Origin: NCEH01 sp043195125
GTDB lineage: Bacteria > Pseudomonadota > Alphaproteobacteria > Rhizobiales > Xanthobacteraceae
Direction: 5' to 3' (one strand)
DNA: 64,000 nt
Assembly (NCBI RefSeq): GCF_043195125.1
Contig: NZ_JBAFWR010000004.1
Shown here in pieces: positions 17,235 through 24,849 of the stretch. A program made the position numbers and the translations under genes. Within the stretch, counting starts at the first letter, position 1. Each line of letters starts with the position of its first letter. Under the pieces are notes generated by a model, which was not told the DNA's origin, made no database searches, and was given only the letters and a program-made list of their open reading frames with translations.

Positions 17235-17837
17235 ATGGCCAATCGCGCACCGAACCGGCGCGGCGCGGAGACCCGCTCCAAGCTTCTAGCGGCGGGACTT
17301 TCCGAGTTTCACGCACGCGGTTTCAACGCCACGGGCGTGGATGTCATCGCCAAGACCGCCGAGGTGCCGAAAGGCTCCTTCTACAATTTGTTCGAGAGCA
17401 AGGAAGCGTTCGCAGCCGAGATCATCGACCTCTATTTCGAGCGGCACCGGAGCAAGATCGCGGAATTCTTCGACAAGGCGGAGCTGCCGCCCCTCGACCG
17501 GCTCCGCGGCTATTTCCATGAGCGCATCGGCTTCTTCGTCCGCCTCGGCTTCAAGAAGGGGTGCATGATGGGAAATCTCAGCCTGGAAACCGCCGATCAT
17601 AGCGAGCGGATGCGCCAGCGGCTGGCCGAAAACTTCAGCATCTGGAGCGGTCTGTTGGCAGCGACCATCGCCGAGGCGCAGCGCCGCGGCGACATCAAGT
17701 CGAAGACCGATCCGGAGATCCTCGCCGACTTCATCCTGAACAGCTGGGAAGGAGCCTTGCTGCGCATGAAGGCCGCACAGAGCGTAAAGCCCCTGGAGGA
17801 GGCCACCAAGATCATCTTCGAGACCATTCTGGTGTGA
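17235..17837 (+). CDS. TetR family regulator, NemR-like
   Basis: Repressor of 200 aa. The N-terminal HTH reads RSKLLAAGLSEFHARGFNAT then VDVIAKTAEVPKGSFYNLF and ESKEAFAAEIID, very close in pattern to E. coli NemR (KTAEVPKGSFYHYF, SKEAFG). The ligand domain contains a single cysteine, Cys110, in KKGCMMGNLSLE, aligned with the redox/electrophile-sensing Cys106 region of NemR (SGCLTVKLSAE). So it may respond to electrophilic or quinone-like compounds; this is inference. I chose ATG 17235 for its GAGGG 9 bases upstream; ATG 17226 is possible. It is 48 bases before the SnoaL-like gene, so it heads the operon. Confidence 0.88.
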   Translation: MANRAPNRRGAETRSKLLAAGLSEFHARGFNATGVDVIAKTAEVPKGSFYNLFESKEAFAAEIIDLYFERHRSKIAEFFDKAELPPLDRLRGYFHERIGFFVRLGFKKGCMMGNLSLETADHSERMRQRLAENFSIWSGLLAATIAEAQRRGDIKSKTDPEILADFILNSWEGALLRMKAAQSVKPLEEATKIIFETILV

Positions 17838-17885
17838 AGCAAAAAGCAGAAGGTCTGGTGAGACACAAAAATCAGGAGGAAACCA

Positions 17886-18314
17886 ATGAGCGACAACAGC
17901 ACAATCATCGAGGCATGCCGCGCCGCGTTTACCGGCTTCGAGGCGAACGACAAGCGCAAGCTCGTCGAGCTTCTGGCACCGGATGTGGTGTTTGAATTCC
18001 CAACCTCCCTGCCCTATGGGGGAAAGTACAAGGGTATCAACGAATTCAAGGCCTTCTGGGCCGATCTCTACGACAATTACTACGATTATTTCAATTATGA
18101 CGCCCACGCGGTTCTCGATGCGGGCAGCCACGTGGTGGTTCCGGTCGTCGCCCGCGCCAAGGCGAAGAACGGCCGCTTCATGGAAAACGAGCATTGCATG
18201 CTCTTCAAGGTCGAGAACGGTCGCATCGTCTATGGCCGCATCTATGCCGACACAGCCAAGGGCCGCGATGTGATGGAGGGGATGATGCAGCACCCCTCGC
18301 GCGCTTCGGCCTGA
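17886..18314 (+). CDS. SnoaL-like / NTF2-fold protein
   Basis: Protein of 142 aa with the cone-shaped NTF2-like pattern: an N-terminal helix pair (IIEACRAAFTGFEANDKRKLVELLAPDVVFEFP), then PYGGKYKGINEFKAFWADLYD and a run of strands (SHVVVPVVARAKAKNGRFMENEHCMLFKVENGRIVYGRIYAD). It resembles SnoaL polyketide-cyclase-like and ketosteroid-isomerase-like members, which act as isomerases, cyclases or dehydratases. AGGAGG lies 7 bases before the ATG. It is the first enzyme gene after the TetR regulator. Catalytic residues cannot be assigned by eye. Confidence 0.8.
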   Translation: MSDNSTIIEACRAAFTGFEANDKRKLVELLAPDVVFEFPTSLPYGGKYKGINEFKAFWADLYDNYYDYFNYDAHAVLDAGSHVVVPVVARAKAKNGRFMENEHCMLFKVENGRIVYGRIYADTAKGRDVMEGMMQHPSRASA

Positions 18315-18513
18315 TCATCCCACACTGACATCAAGGACCTGACGCGGCATCGCGTATGCCGCGCAGTCACCGCGCATCGGCAAGGGCGCGGAAGGGACAC
18401 GCGCGCCTTGCCGATCGCCTGGCCGAAGGCCGGCCCCGCCGCGCCGAGATGCGTCGTCCGCATCAACGGCTGGCGACAGCCTGAACAAAAAACAGAGAAC
18501 CCGGGAGGAAGCC

Positions 18514-19731
18514 ATGATTACGCGTTCCGCCTTCATCCGCGGCGGTGCAGCCGTTCTGGCGCTTGGCGCAGCCGGCGTTGCCCGCGCCCAGGACAAAAAG
18601 CCGATCCGCATCGGCGTGCTTACGGACCTGTCCGGCAATTATTCGGACCCTGCGGGCATGGGTGCGGTGGAGGCTGCACGCATGGCGATCGAGGAGCTGG
18701 GGGGCAATGTCCTCGGGCGCCCGGTCGAGCTGCTCCAGGCCGACCACCAGAACAAAGCGGACATCGGTGCCGGCATCGCCCGTCGCTGGTTCGACGTGGA
18801 AGGTGTCGGTGCGATTTTCGAGATGGTCTCCTCGGCCGTTGCCCTCGCCGTGCAGGACATCGCACGGGAGAAGAACCGCATCTCGGTGGCCACCGGCGCC
18901 GCCACCTCCGCCCTCACCGGCAAGGCCTGTTCGCCCACGGGGATGCACTGGGTCTACGACACCTATGCGCTGGCCAATTCAACGGCGCGCGAACTGGTGC
19001 GGCAGGGCGGCGACACCTGGTACTTCATCACGGCCGATTACACCTTCGGCCATGCGCTCCAAGCCGATGCCACCGCCCTCATCGAAGCCAACGGCGGCAA
19101 GGTGTTGGGCGCGGCGCGCCATCCTCTCGGCACGCAGGATTTCTCGAGCTTCCTGCTGCAGGCCCAGCAGTCGGGCGCGAAGATCATCGCCTTCGCCAAT
19201 GCCGGGAAGGATTTCGCGAACGCGCTGACCCAGGCGAACGAATTCGGTGTGGGAGCGGACGGCAAGCAGCGCCTTGCCGCCCTTCTGATCACCCTCAGCG
19301 AGGCCAAGTCCCTGGGCACCAAGGCGGCGCAGGGCCTCTACCTCACCGAGGGCTTCTATTGGGACTATGACGATGCCACCCGCGCCTGGTCGCAGAAATT
19401 CTATCAGCGGCGCCAGGCTATGCCGACCTCCTTCCAGGCCGGCACCTATTCCGCCGTGCGTCACTATCTGAAGGCCATCGCGGCGGCGAATACCGACGAC
19501 ACCACCAAGGTGGTGGAGAAGATGCGCGAGATGCCGGTGGACGACATGTTCGCCCGCGGCGGCCGCCTGCGGCCCGACGGCCGCATGGTGCACGACATGC
19601 TGTTCGCACAGGTGAAGACTCCGGCGCAGAGCAAGGGCGAATGGGACCTTTACAGGATCCTGCGCACCGTGCCCGGCCCTGAGGCCTTCCGCCCGCTCGA
19701 CAAGGGCGGATGCCCGCTCGCGTCCCTGTGA
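18514..19731 (+). CDS. LIV-type ABC transporter periplasmic substrate-binding protein
   Basis: Periplasmic binding protein of 405 aa, type I fold. The signal peptide (MITRSAFIRGGAAVLALGAAGVARA, then QDKK) is followed by IRIGVLTDLSGNYSDPAGMG, the standard LivK-like opening, and GRPVELLQADHQNKADIGAG. DYTFGHALQADATALIEANGG is the usual second-domain segment. Members of this subgroup are found with aromatic acid and carboxylate catabolism. It is the obvious partner for the livH/livM-livG/livF genes at 11.8-15.4 kb, which lack their own binding protein. GGGAGGAAGCC gives a strong Shine-Dalgarno. A 199-base gap from the SnoaL gene may hold a further promoter or processing site. Confidence 0.9.
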   Translation: MITRSAFIRGGAAVLALGAAGVARAQDKKPIRIGVLTDLSGNYSDPAGMGAVEAARMAIEELGGNVLGRPVELLQADHQNKADIGAGIARRWFDVEGVGAIFEMVSSAVALAVQDIAREKNRISVATGAATSALTGKACSPTGMHWVYDTYALANSTARELVRQGGDTWYFITADYTFGHALQADATALIEANGGKVLGAARHPLGTQDFSSFLLQAQQSGAKIIAFANAGKDFANALTQANEFGVGADGKQRLAALLITLSEAKSLGTKAAQGLYLTEGFYWDYDDATRAWSQKFYQRRQAMPTSFQAGTYSAVRHYLKAIAAANTDDTTKVVEKMREMPVDDMFARGGRLRPDGRMVHDMLFAQVKTPAQSKGEWDLYRILRTVPGPEAFRPLDKGGCPLASL

Positions 19732-19753
19732 CCCCGAGACAGGACAGACAGCC

Positions 19754-20785
19754 ATGACCTTGAACACCAACACCGTGAACTGGGATCGCGTCGCCAAGAA
19801 CGTGGAGCGCGAGCGTATCCGCACCTATTGGCGTCCCTACGGCCTGCCGGACATCATGGACACCGCGAAGAGCCACATCTCGGGCGCGGATCCCATGCCC
19901 CGCTGGGAGATCCCGCCGAAGGCGATCATCTCCGCCGCCATCAATGGCGCGTTCTTCACCAAGGCCCAGAACCCCAACCAGCCCACGACGCCGGAGGAGA
20001 TCATCGCTTCCGCCGAGGCCTGCATTGCGGAGGGCGCGCAGGTCATCCATGTCCATGCGCGCGATGCCAAGGGCTACAACGTGCTGGACCCGCAGCTGTT
20101 CGGCGACGTGCTGCGCCACCTGAGGGCGTCGCATCCCACCCTCGCCTTCGATGCCTGCCTCGTCGCCGTGGATGACGAGGAATGCGATGGGCTGGAGCAG
20201 ATGCTAAAGCTGGGGCTCATCGATGCGGTGCCGGTCAACACCACGGCGCTGATTCTGGGCGACAACCTTTTCGTCAAGCCGCCCCATGCCATCATCGAGA
20301 AGACACGGCTGGTGCTGGAGGCGGGCCTCACCCCGCAGATCGCGGTCTATACCGACGGCGACATCGACAATGCGCGGCGCCTGCTCATCGACAGCGGCCT
20401 CATCTGCGGCCCCCTCACCTGGCTGGTGCTCGCCGGACTGCCGGGATGCAGCCCCATGTACAGCCCGGAGAGCATGATCGAGTGCCTGATGCGGCAGGTG
20501 CGCCTCATCCGCCATGTGGATCCGGGCGCGGTGATCATGGTCTGCGCCGGTGGCCGCGCCAGCAGCCACATGGCGACGCTCGGCCTGCTCATGGGCCTTC
20601 ATGTACGCGTCGGCATGGAGGATACGGTGTGGAAGTGGCCGCACCGCGACGACCTCATCGAGAGCAACGCCGGCCTGTTCCGCATGGTGCGGGACATCGC
20701 CGAAAACCTCGGCCGCGATCTCATGCCAGCGCACGAATATCTCGCGCTGGCCAAGGCGCGCCCCGCACGTAACGCGGCGGAGTGA
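19754..20785 (+). CDS. BKACE family beta-keto acid cleavage enzyme (DUF849)
   Basis: Full-length 343-aa TIM-barrel enzyme. BKACE proteins are zinc enzymes that react a beta-keto acid with acetyl-CoA, giving acetoacetate plus a new acyl-CoA. Visible features are AIISAAINGAFF, the zinc-binding HVHARD pair near residue 100, and VRVGMEDTVWKWP near 290, which supplies the third zinc ligand (Glu). The N-terminal 45 residues before the barrel (VNWDRVAKNVERERIRTYW...) are longer than in the 3-keto-5-aminohexanoate enzyme and mark a distinct subgroup. It is 22 bases after the binding protein gene and 3 bases before the hydrolase gene. The substrate is unknown. Confidence 0.9.
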   Translation: MTLNTNTVNWDRVAKNVERERIRTYWRPYGLPDIMDTAKSHISGADPMPRWEIPPKAIISAAINGAFFTKAQNPNQPTTPEEIIASAEACIAEGAQVIHVHARDAKGYNVLDPQLFGDVLRHLRASHPTLAFDACLVAVDDEECDGLEQMLKLGLIDAVPVNTTALILGDNLFVKPPHAIIEKTRLVLEAGLTPQIAVYTDGDIDNARRLLIDSGLICGPLTWLVLAGLPGCSPMYSPESMIECLMRQVRLIRHVDPGAVIMVCAGGRASSHMATLGLLMGLHVRVGMEDTVWKWPHRDDLIESNAGLFRMVRDIAENLGRDLMPAHEYLALAKARPARNAAE

Positions 20786-20788
20786 GGC

Positions 20789-21571
20789 ATGGCACCCCTC
20801 GGTTACACGGTGGTTGGAAACGGCCCCCGCAAGGTGATGGCGGCGCACAGCTGGCTCGCCGATCACCGCACCTATGCGCCCATGATGCCGTTTCTCGACG
20901 GCATGAGCGCGACCTTCGTCTTTCCGGACTTCCGGGGATACGGCCGCTCGCGGGACAGGGAAGGCGCCTTCTCCATCCGCGAGATGGGGCAGGACATGCT
21001 GGCGCTGGCCGATCATCTCGGCTGGGACCGCTTTGACGTCGTGGGCAATTCCATGGGCGGGCAGGCCGCCCAATGGCTGGCCGGGGGGCCGCTGGCGGCT
21101 GGGCGCATCGACAGCCTCACGCTGCTGTGCTCCGTTCCCGCCGCCGGATTTCCGCTGGACGAGCCGGGCGCCGCCTTTTTCGGAGCGGCGGCAGACAGCG
21201 CCGAGGTGCGCAGCCAGTGCGCCACCGCCGTCACGGGCGGCCGGCTGGGGCCGACCTTTGCCAGCTGGATGACAAGCCTTTCGCAAGAGAGTGCCACCCG
21301 CGAGGCCATCGCCGGCTATCTGAGGGCCTGGACCAGCGAGGACGTGTCGCAGGAGATCGGCGACTTCGCCGGGCGCGTGCGCATCTTCGTCGGCGCGTTC
21401 GATCCGGTTCTCACCGAGCGGGTGGCAAGCGAGAAGATCTCGCCGCTCTTCCCCCATGCCACCATCGCAGTCATCGCGGGGGCTGCGCATTACCCGAGCC
21501 TTGAAACCCCCGCCTACACCGCCGCGCTCCTGAACAAGCCTGAGCTGACGGGGGAACATCATGGATCGTGA
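20789..21571 (+). CDS. Alpha/beta hydrolase
   Basis: Cytosolic hydrolase of 260 aa without a signal peptide. The nucleophile elbow GNSMGGQAAQWL (Ser near residue 89), the PDFRGYGRSRDREGAFSI loop and a late histidine in IAGAAHYPSLETP fit the enol-lactone/meta-cleavage-product hydrolase type fold. The oxyanion HG motif is replaced by AAHSWLADHRTY, a pattern seen in many members of the family. Its start is 3 bases after the BKACE stop, and its end overlaps the acyl-CoA synthetase start by 11 bases. In the pathway it could cleave a ring-opened or ester intermediate; this is inference. Confidence 0.85.
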   Translation: MAPLGYTVVGNGPRKVMAAHSWLADHRTYAPMMPFLDGMSATFVFPDFRGYGRSRDREGAFSIREMGQDMLALADHLGWDRFDVVGNSMGGQAAQWLAGGPLAAGRIDSLTLLCSVPAAGFPLDEPGAAFFGAAADSAEVRSQCATAVTGGRLGPTFASWMTSLSQESATREAIAGYLRAWTSEDVSQEIGDFAGRVRIFVGAFDPVLTERVASEKISPLFPHATIAVIAGAAHYPSLETPAYTAALLNKPELTGEHHGS

Positions 21572-23267
21572 CGGCATTCCCGCCCCCGGCGCCTTCGGGC
21601 CGGGCGCGCCGCTCGCTCCCCATTCAGACGGGCGCTGGCTGGCGCCGGCGGCAGTAAATGACGCCGTGCAGATGGAGGTGCCGGGGGGGCGCAGCGTTCG
21701 CGCCTTTCGGAACCGGCCGAAGACCTATGACGCCATGTTCCGCGCCGCCGTGGCGCGGAACCCGGAACAGGAGGCTGTGGTCTGCGGCGATCGGCGCCTG
21801 ACCTATGGCGAGCTGGACCGGCTGGTGGAGCAAACCGCGTATGGCCTCATCGCCGACGGTGTCGCCCCCGGCGACCGTATCGCGGTGATGCTGGACAACA
21901 GGCTTGAATATCTCGTCGCCATTCTCGCGGCCGTCCGTGCCGGAGGCATCGCCGTGCCGCTGGGCACGCGGCTCGGTCCCATGGATGTGGCGCACATCGT
22001 CGACAATGCGGCACCCGTGCTCGCCGTCACGGCGCAGGCGTGGGCGGACCGCTTTCCTGTCGGCTCGAGCATCCGCAAGGTCCGGCAAGTCGATGCGGCC
22101 GAAGGCGCGCATGATGCCTTTGGCACCCTCGCAGAAGCGGAGCCCCGCCCGCTGCCGGAGATCGACCAGCACGACGTAATGCTCATCGTCTACACGTCGG
22201 GAACCACGGGGAAGCCGAAGGGCGCCTGCCTCACGCACTTCAACTTCGTGCATACCTGCCTGCATTATCTCTATGCCCTCGCCATAGACCGGCCGCAGCG
22301 CAGCCTTCTGGTGGTGCCGGGGACCCATATCGCTGGCTTCGGGCCGGTGATGTCGGTGGCTCTCGCCTGTGGCGGGGCCATCGTGATGATGCGCGAATTC
22401 AAGGCGAAGGCGGTGCTGGAGACGATCGCGCGCGAGCGCATCACCTTCGCGGTGCTGGTGCCGGCCATGTACCAGCTCTGCCTCATGGATCCGACCTTCG
22501 CGGAGCACGATCTGTCGCGCTGGCGCTACGGTGTCTATGGCGGCGCCATCATGCCGCCGGCGGTCATCGCGCGGGTCGCGGACCTGGCGCCGGCGCTGCG
22601 CCTGATCAACGCCTACGGCGCCACCGAGACGTGCGCGGTGTGCACCATCATGCCCGCCGAATGGACCCTTCGCGCCCCGGCGAGCGTGGGCCTGCCGCTG
22701 CAGTGCGACGACCTGAGGGTCGTGAGGGAAGACGACAGCGAAGCTCCCGCAGGCACGCCCGGGGAACTGCTGATCCGGGGCGCGAATGTCAGCCCCGGCT
22801 ACTGGCAGGACCCCGATGCAACGGCCCGTGCCTTCGTGGACGGCTTCTGGCGCAGTGGCGACGTGGCGGCCCGCGACGCAGACGGCCTCGTCTACGTCCA
22901 TGACCGGCTTAAGGACATGATCAACCGCGGCGGCTTCAAGGTCTTCAGCGCCGAGGTCGAGAACGCCCTCATGAGCCATGACGGCGTGGCCGATTGCGCG
23001 GTCGTGGGCGTTCCGGACCCGGTGCTCGGCGAAAAGACATTCGCGCTCGTGCAGCGTCGCGACCGCACGACGGAGGCGGAGATGCTGCGCGCGTACCTCA
23101 AGAGCCGCATTGCCGATTACAAGGTGCCGGACTTCTGGCTCGTCGACGAGGCGCCGGTGCCGCGCAACCAGAACGGCAAGCACCAGAAGGCCGAGGTCCG
23201 CCGCATCGCAGCCGAAATCCAGGAGCGCAGCGTGCGGGAAACCCAGGGTCGGGAGAGCCGGCGATGA
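21561..23267 (+). CDS. Acyl-CoA synthetase, AMP-forming
   Basis: ANL-superfamily enzyme of 568 aa that activates a carboxylic acid to its CoA thioester via an acyl-AMP. Motif A3 is IVYTSGTTGKPKGACLTH near residue 210-225; INAYGATETCAV is the A5 motif; FWRSGDVAARDADGLVYVHDR is A7/A8; and the catalytic lysine lies in NQNGKHQKAEV near residue 540. The first 45 residues are an extra N-terminal segment. The gene overlaps its neighbours on both sides, so it is certainly in the same operon. The acid is unknown; it would provide the CoA ester needed before or after the BKACE step. Confidence 0.92.
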   Translation: MDRDGIPAPGAFGPGAPLAPHSDGRWLAPAAVNDAVQMEVPGGRSVRAFRNRPKTYDAMFRAAVARNPEQEAVVCGDRRLTYGELDRLVEQTAYGLIADGVAPGDRIAVMLDNRLEYLVAILAAVRAGGIAVPLGTRLGPMDVAHIVDNAAPVLAVTAQAWADRFPVGSSIRKVRQVDAAEGAHDAFGTLAEAEPRPLPEIDQHDVMLIVYTSGTTGKPKGACLTHFNFVHTCLHYLYALAIDRPQRSLLVVPGTHIAGFGPVMSVALACGGAIVMMREFKAKAVLETIARERITFAVLVPAMYQLCLMDPTFAEHDLSRWRYGVYGGAIMPPAVIARVADLAPALRLINAYGATETCAVCTIMPAEWTLRAPASVGLPLQCDDLRVVREDDSEAPAGTPGELLIRGANVSPGYWQDPDATARAFVDGFWRSGDVAARDADGLVYVHDRLKDMINRGGFKVFSAEVENALMSHDGVADCAVVGVPDPVLGEKTFALVQRRDRTTEAEMLRAYLKSRIADYKVPDFWLVDEAPVPRNQNGKHQKAEVRRIAAEIQERSVRETQGRESRR

Positions 23268-23980
23268 TCCTCGACACCGCGACCATGGACGCGACGTCCT
23301 GCTACAAGATTCTGATCGGCTCCATTGTCCCGCGCGCCATCGGCTGGGTCAGCACCTTGTCGGTGAATGGCGTGGCGAACCTTGCCCCCTTCTCCTTCTT
23401 CACGGCGGTCTGCCGCAAACCGCCGATGGTGTCGCTGACCATCCAGCCGAAATCGGACAGGGTCACGCTGAAGGACACCCTCATCAACATTCGCGAGACG
23501 GGCGTGTTCGTCACCAATCTCGTGACGCTGCCCCTCGCCGATGCGATGCATCATTCGTCCATGGAGCATCCGCCCGAGGCGGACGAGTTCGCGCTCGCGG
23601 GCCTCACCACGGCGGCCTGCGATCTGGTGCGGGCGCCCCGCGTCGCAGAAGCCCCGGTGAGCATGGAATGCCGGCTTGAGCGCATCATCTCCCTGGGCGA
23701 GGTGGGCGACCACGTGGTGTTCGGCGAGGTGATGCGTTTCCACGTGCGCGACGACATCTACCTCGAGGGCGGCCGGATCGACACGGCGGGCCTCAACCCC
23801 GTTGGCCGCCTCGCGGCAGAATACACGCTGGTCGAGAATATCTTCACTTGCCCGGTGGAACCGGACCTGATCGCAGCGCGCGAAGGCCGCCGCATGGCCC
23901 GGCTGGATGGCAAGGCCGCCGACTGGTCGCAGATCGCCCAGCCCGGCTGGACCGGCTCTGGCAATGCCCTGAAGGACTGA
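23264..23980 (+). CDS. Flavin reductase-like / FMN-binding split-barrel protein
   Basis: Protein of 238 aa of the flavin reductase-like domain family (split barrel, FMN-binding). ILIGSIVPRAIGWVSTLSVN and GVANLAPFSFFTAVCRKPPM are the usual flavin-contact segments; GEVMRFHVRDDIY and LNPVGRLAAEYT follow. Such proteins serve as NAD(P)H-flavin reductases for two-component monooxygenases or as FMN enzymes of their own. No monooxygenase gene is visible beside it, which makes its partner an open question. ATG 23264 overlaps the synthetase stop (ATGA); the longer upstream frame is a shadow. It is the last gene of the operon. Confidence 0.85.
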   Translation: MILDTATMDATSCYKILIGSIVPRAIGWVSTLSVNGVANLAPFSFFTAVCRKPPMVSLTIQPKSDRVTLKDTLINIRETGVFVTNLVTLPLADAMHHSSMEHPPEADEFALAGLTTAACDLVRAPRVAEAPVSMECRLERIISLGEVGDHVVFGEVMRFHVRDDIYLEGGRIDTAGLNPVGRLAAEYTLVENIFTCPVEPDLIAAREGRRMARLDGKAADWSQIAQPGWTGSGNALKD

Positions 23981-24275
23981 CCGGGTGCCGCAGCGCCATT
24001 CCCCGCGTTAGCCGTGTTCCCTCGGCCTTGGCAGCGTCATCTCCGGCATCGGCAGCCTGCTCCTGCCGGCGCGCGTTCCCCGGACGGCCGCCACGCCGAG
24101 GCATTAAATGGGCGCGGTCCTCAATCAGAAGGCTCGCCTACGCGCGCGCTCGCACACGGTGAGGGCGGCCCCACGGTGCGATCGTGCGAAATTGTGCCGC
24201 GTGGTGTCCCAGACGAAATCCAAGCTGGGGCCCGCCACCGGCTGCCATCCAACACATTAAAAATAAAGAGATAAA

Positions 24276-24352
<77 letters not shown>

Positions 24353-24528
24353 TTACCAGAGGGGGAATCCTCTAGCCCATCGCCCGCCGATTGACAATCG
24401 CCGGCACCGGCGCGGGACGCCTTGTGCACATCACGCGCCGGCGAGCGATCCGGCATCCCAGATCCCGAGCACCCGCGCCCGCCCGCTGCGGACACGGGCG
24501 CGAGACCGGCGCGAGCCGGAACGGGCGG

Positions 24529-24849
24529 TTATTTCGCCGAAGCGGGCGGAGCGGCGGTCCATTCCTGCGCCTCGGCGGTGCCAGCACGCGAATCGTAAAG
24601 GCAGGCGAAGGTCGCGGCCTGGTTCTTCATGTGCGGCTGTGGCCAGCGGCCCTTCACCAGAACCAGCACATGGGCGGGGAACACGACCGGCGCGCCTTCC
24701 ACACGGGCCTTCGCGAGTCCGCTCGCCGCAAGGCAGGCCGTGCGCGCCTTGCCTTCCAGCTCGGCCCAGGCTGACGGCGAGGACGCGTGCGCGGAGCCTG
24801 CGGCCAGGGCCAAGAGCGCGGCCGCGCCCAGTGAACGGGTGACTCTCAT
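24529..24849 (-). CDS. Small secreted protein of unknown function
   Basis: Protein of 106 aa with a signal peptide (MRVTRSLGAAALLALAAGSAHA, then SSPSAW). The mature part has two cysteines, near residues 39 and 83, that could form a disulfide in the periplasm. I do not recognise a family. The ATG at 24849 overlaps the stop of the upstream GMC oxidoreductase gene (ATGA), so the two are translationally coupled, although the GMC enzyme itself shows no signal peptide. The tail (EWTAAPPASAK) is probably disordered. Confidence 0.7.
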   Translation of the reverse strand: MRVTRSLGAAALLALAAGSAHASSPSAWAELEGKARTACLAASGLAKARVEGAPVVFPAHVLVLVKGRWPQPHMKNQAATFACLYDSRAGTAEAQEWTAAPPASAK

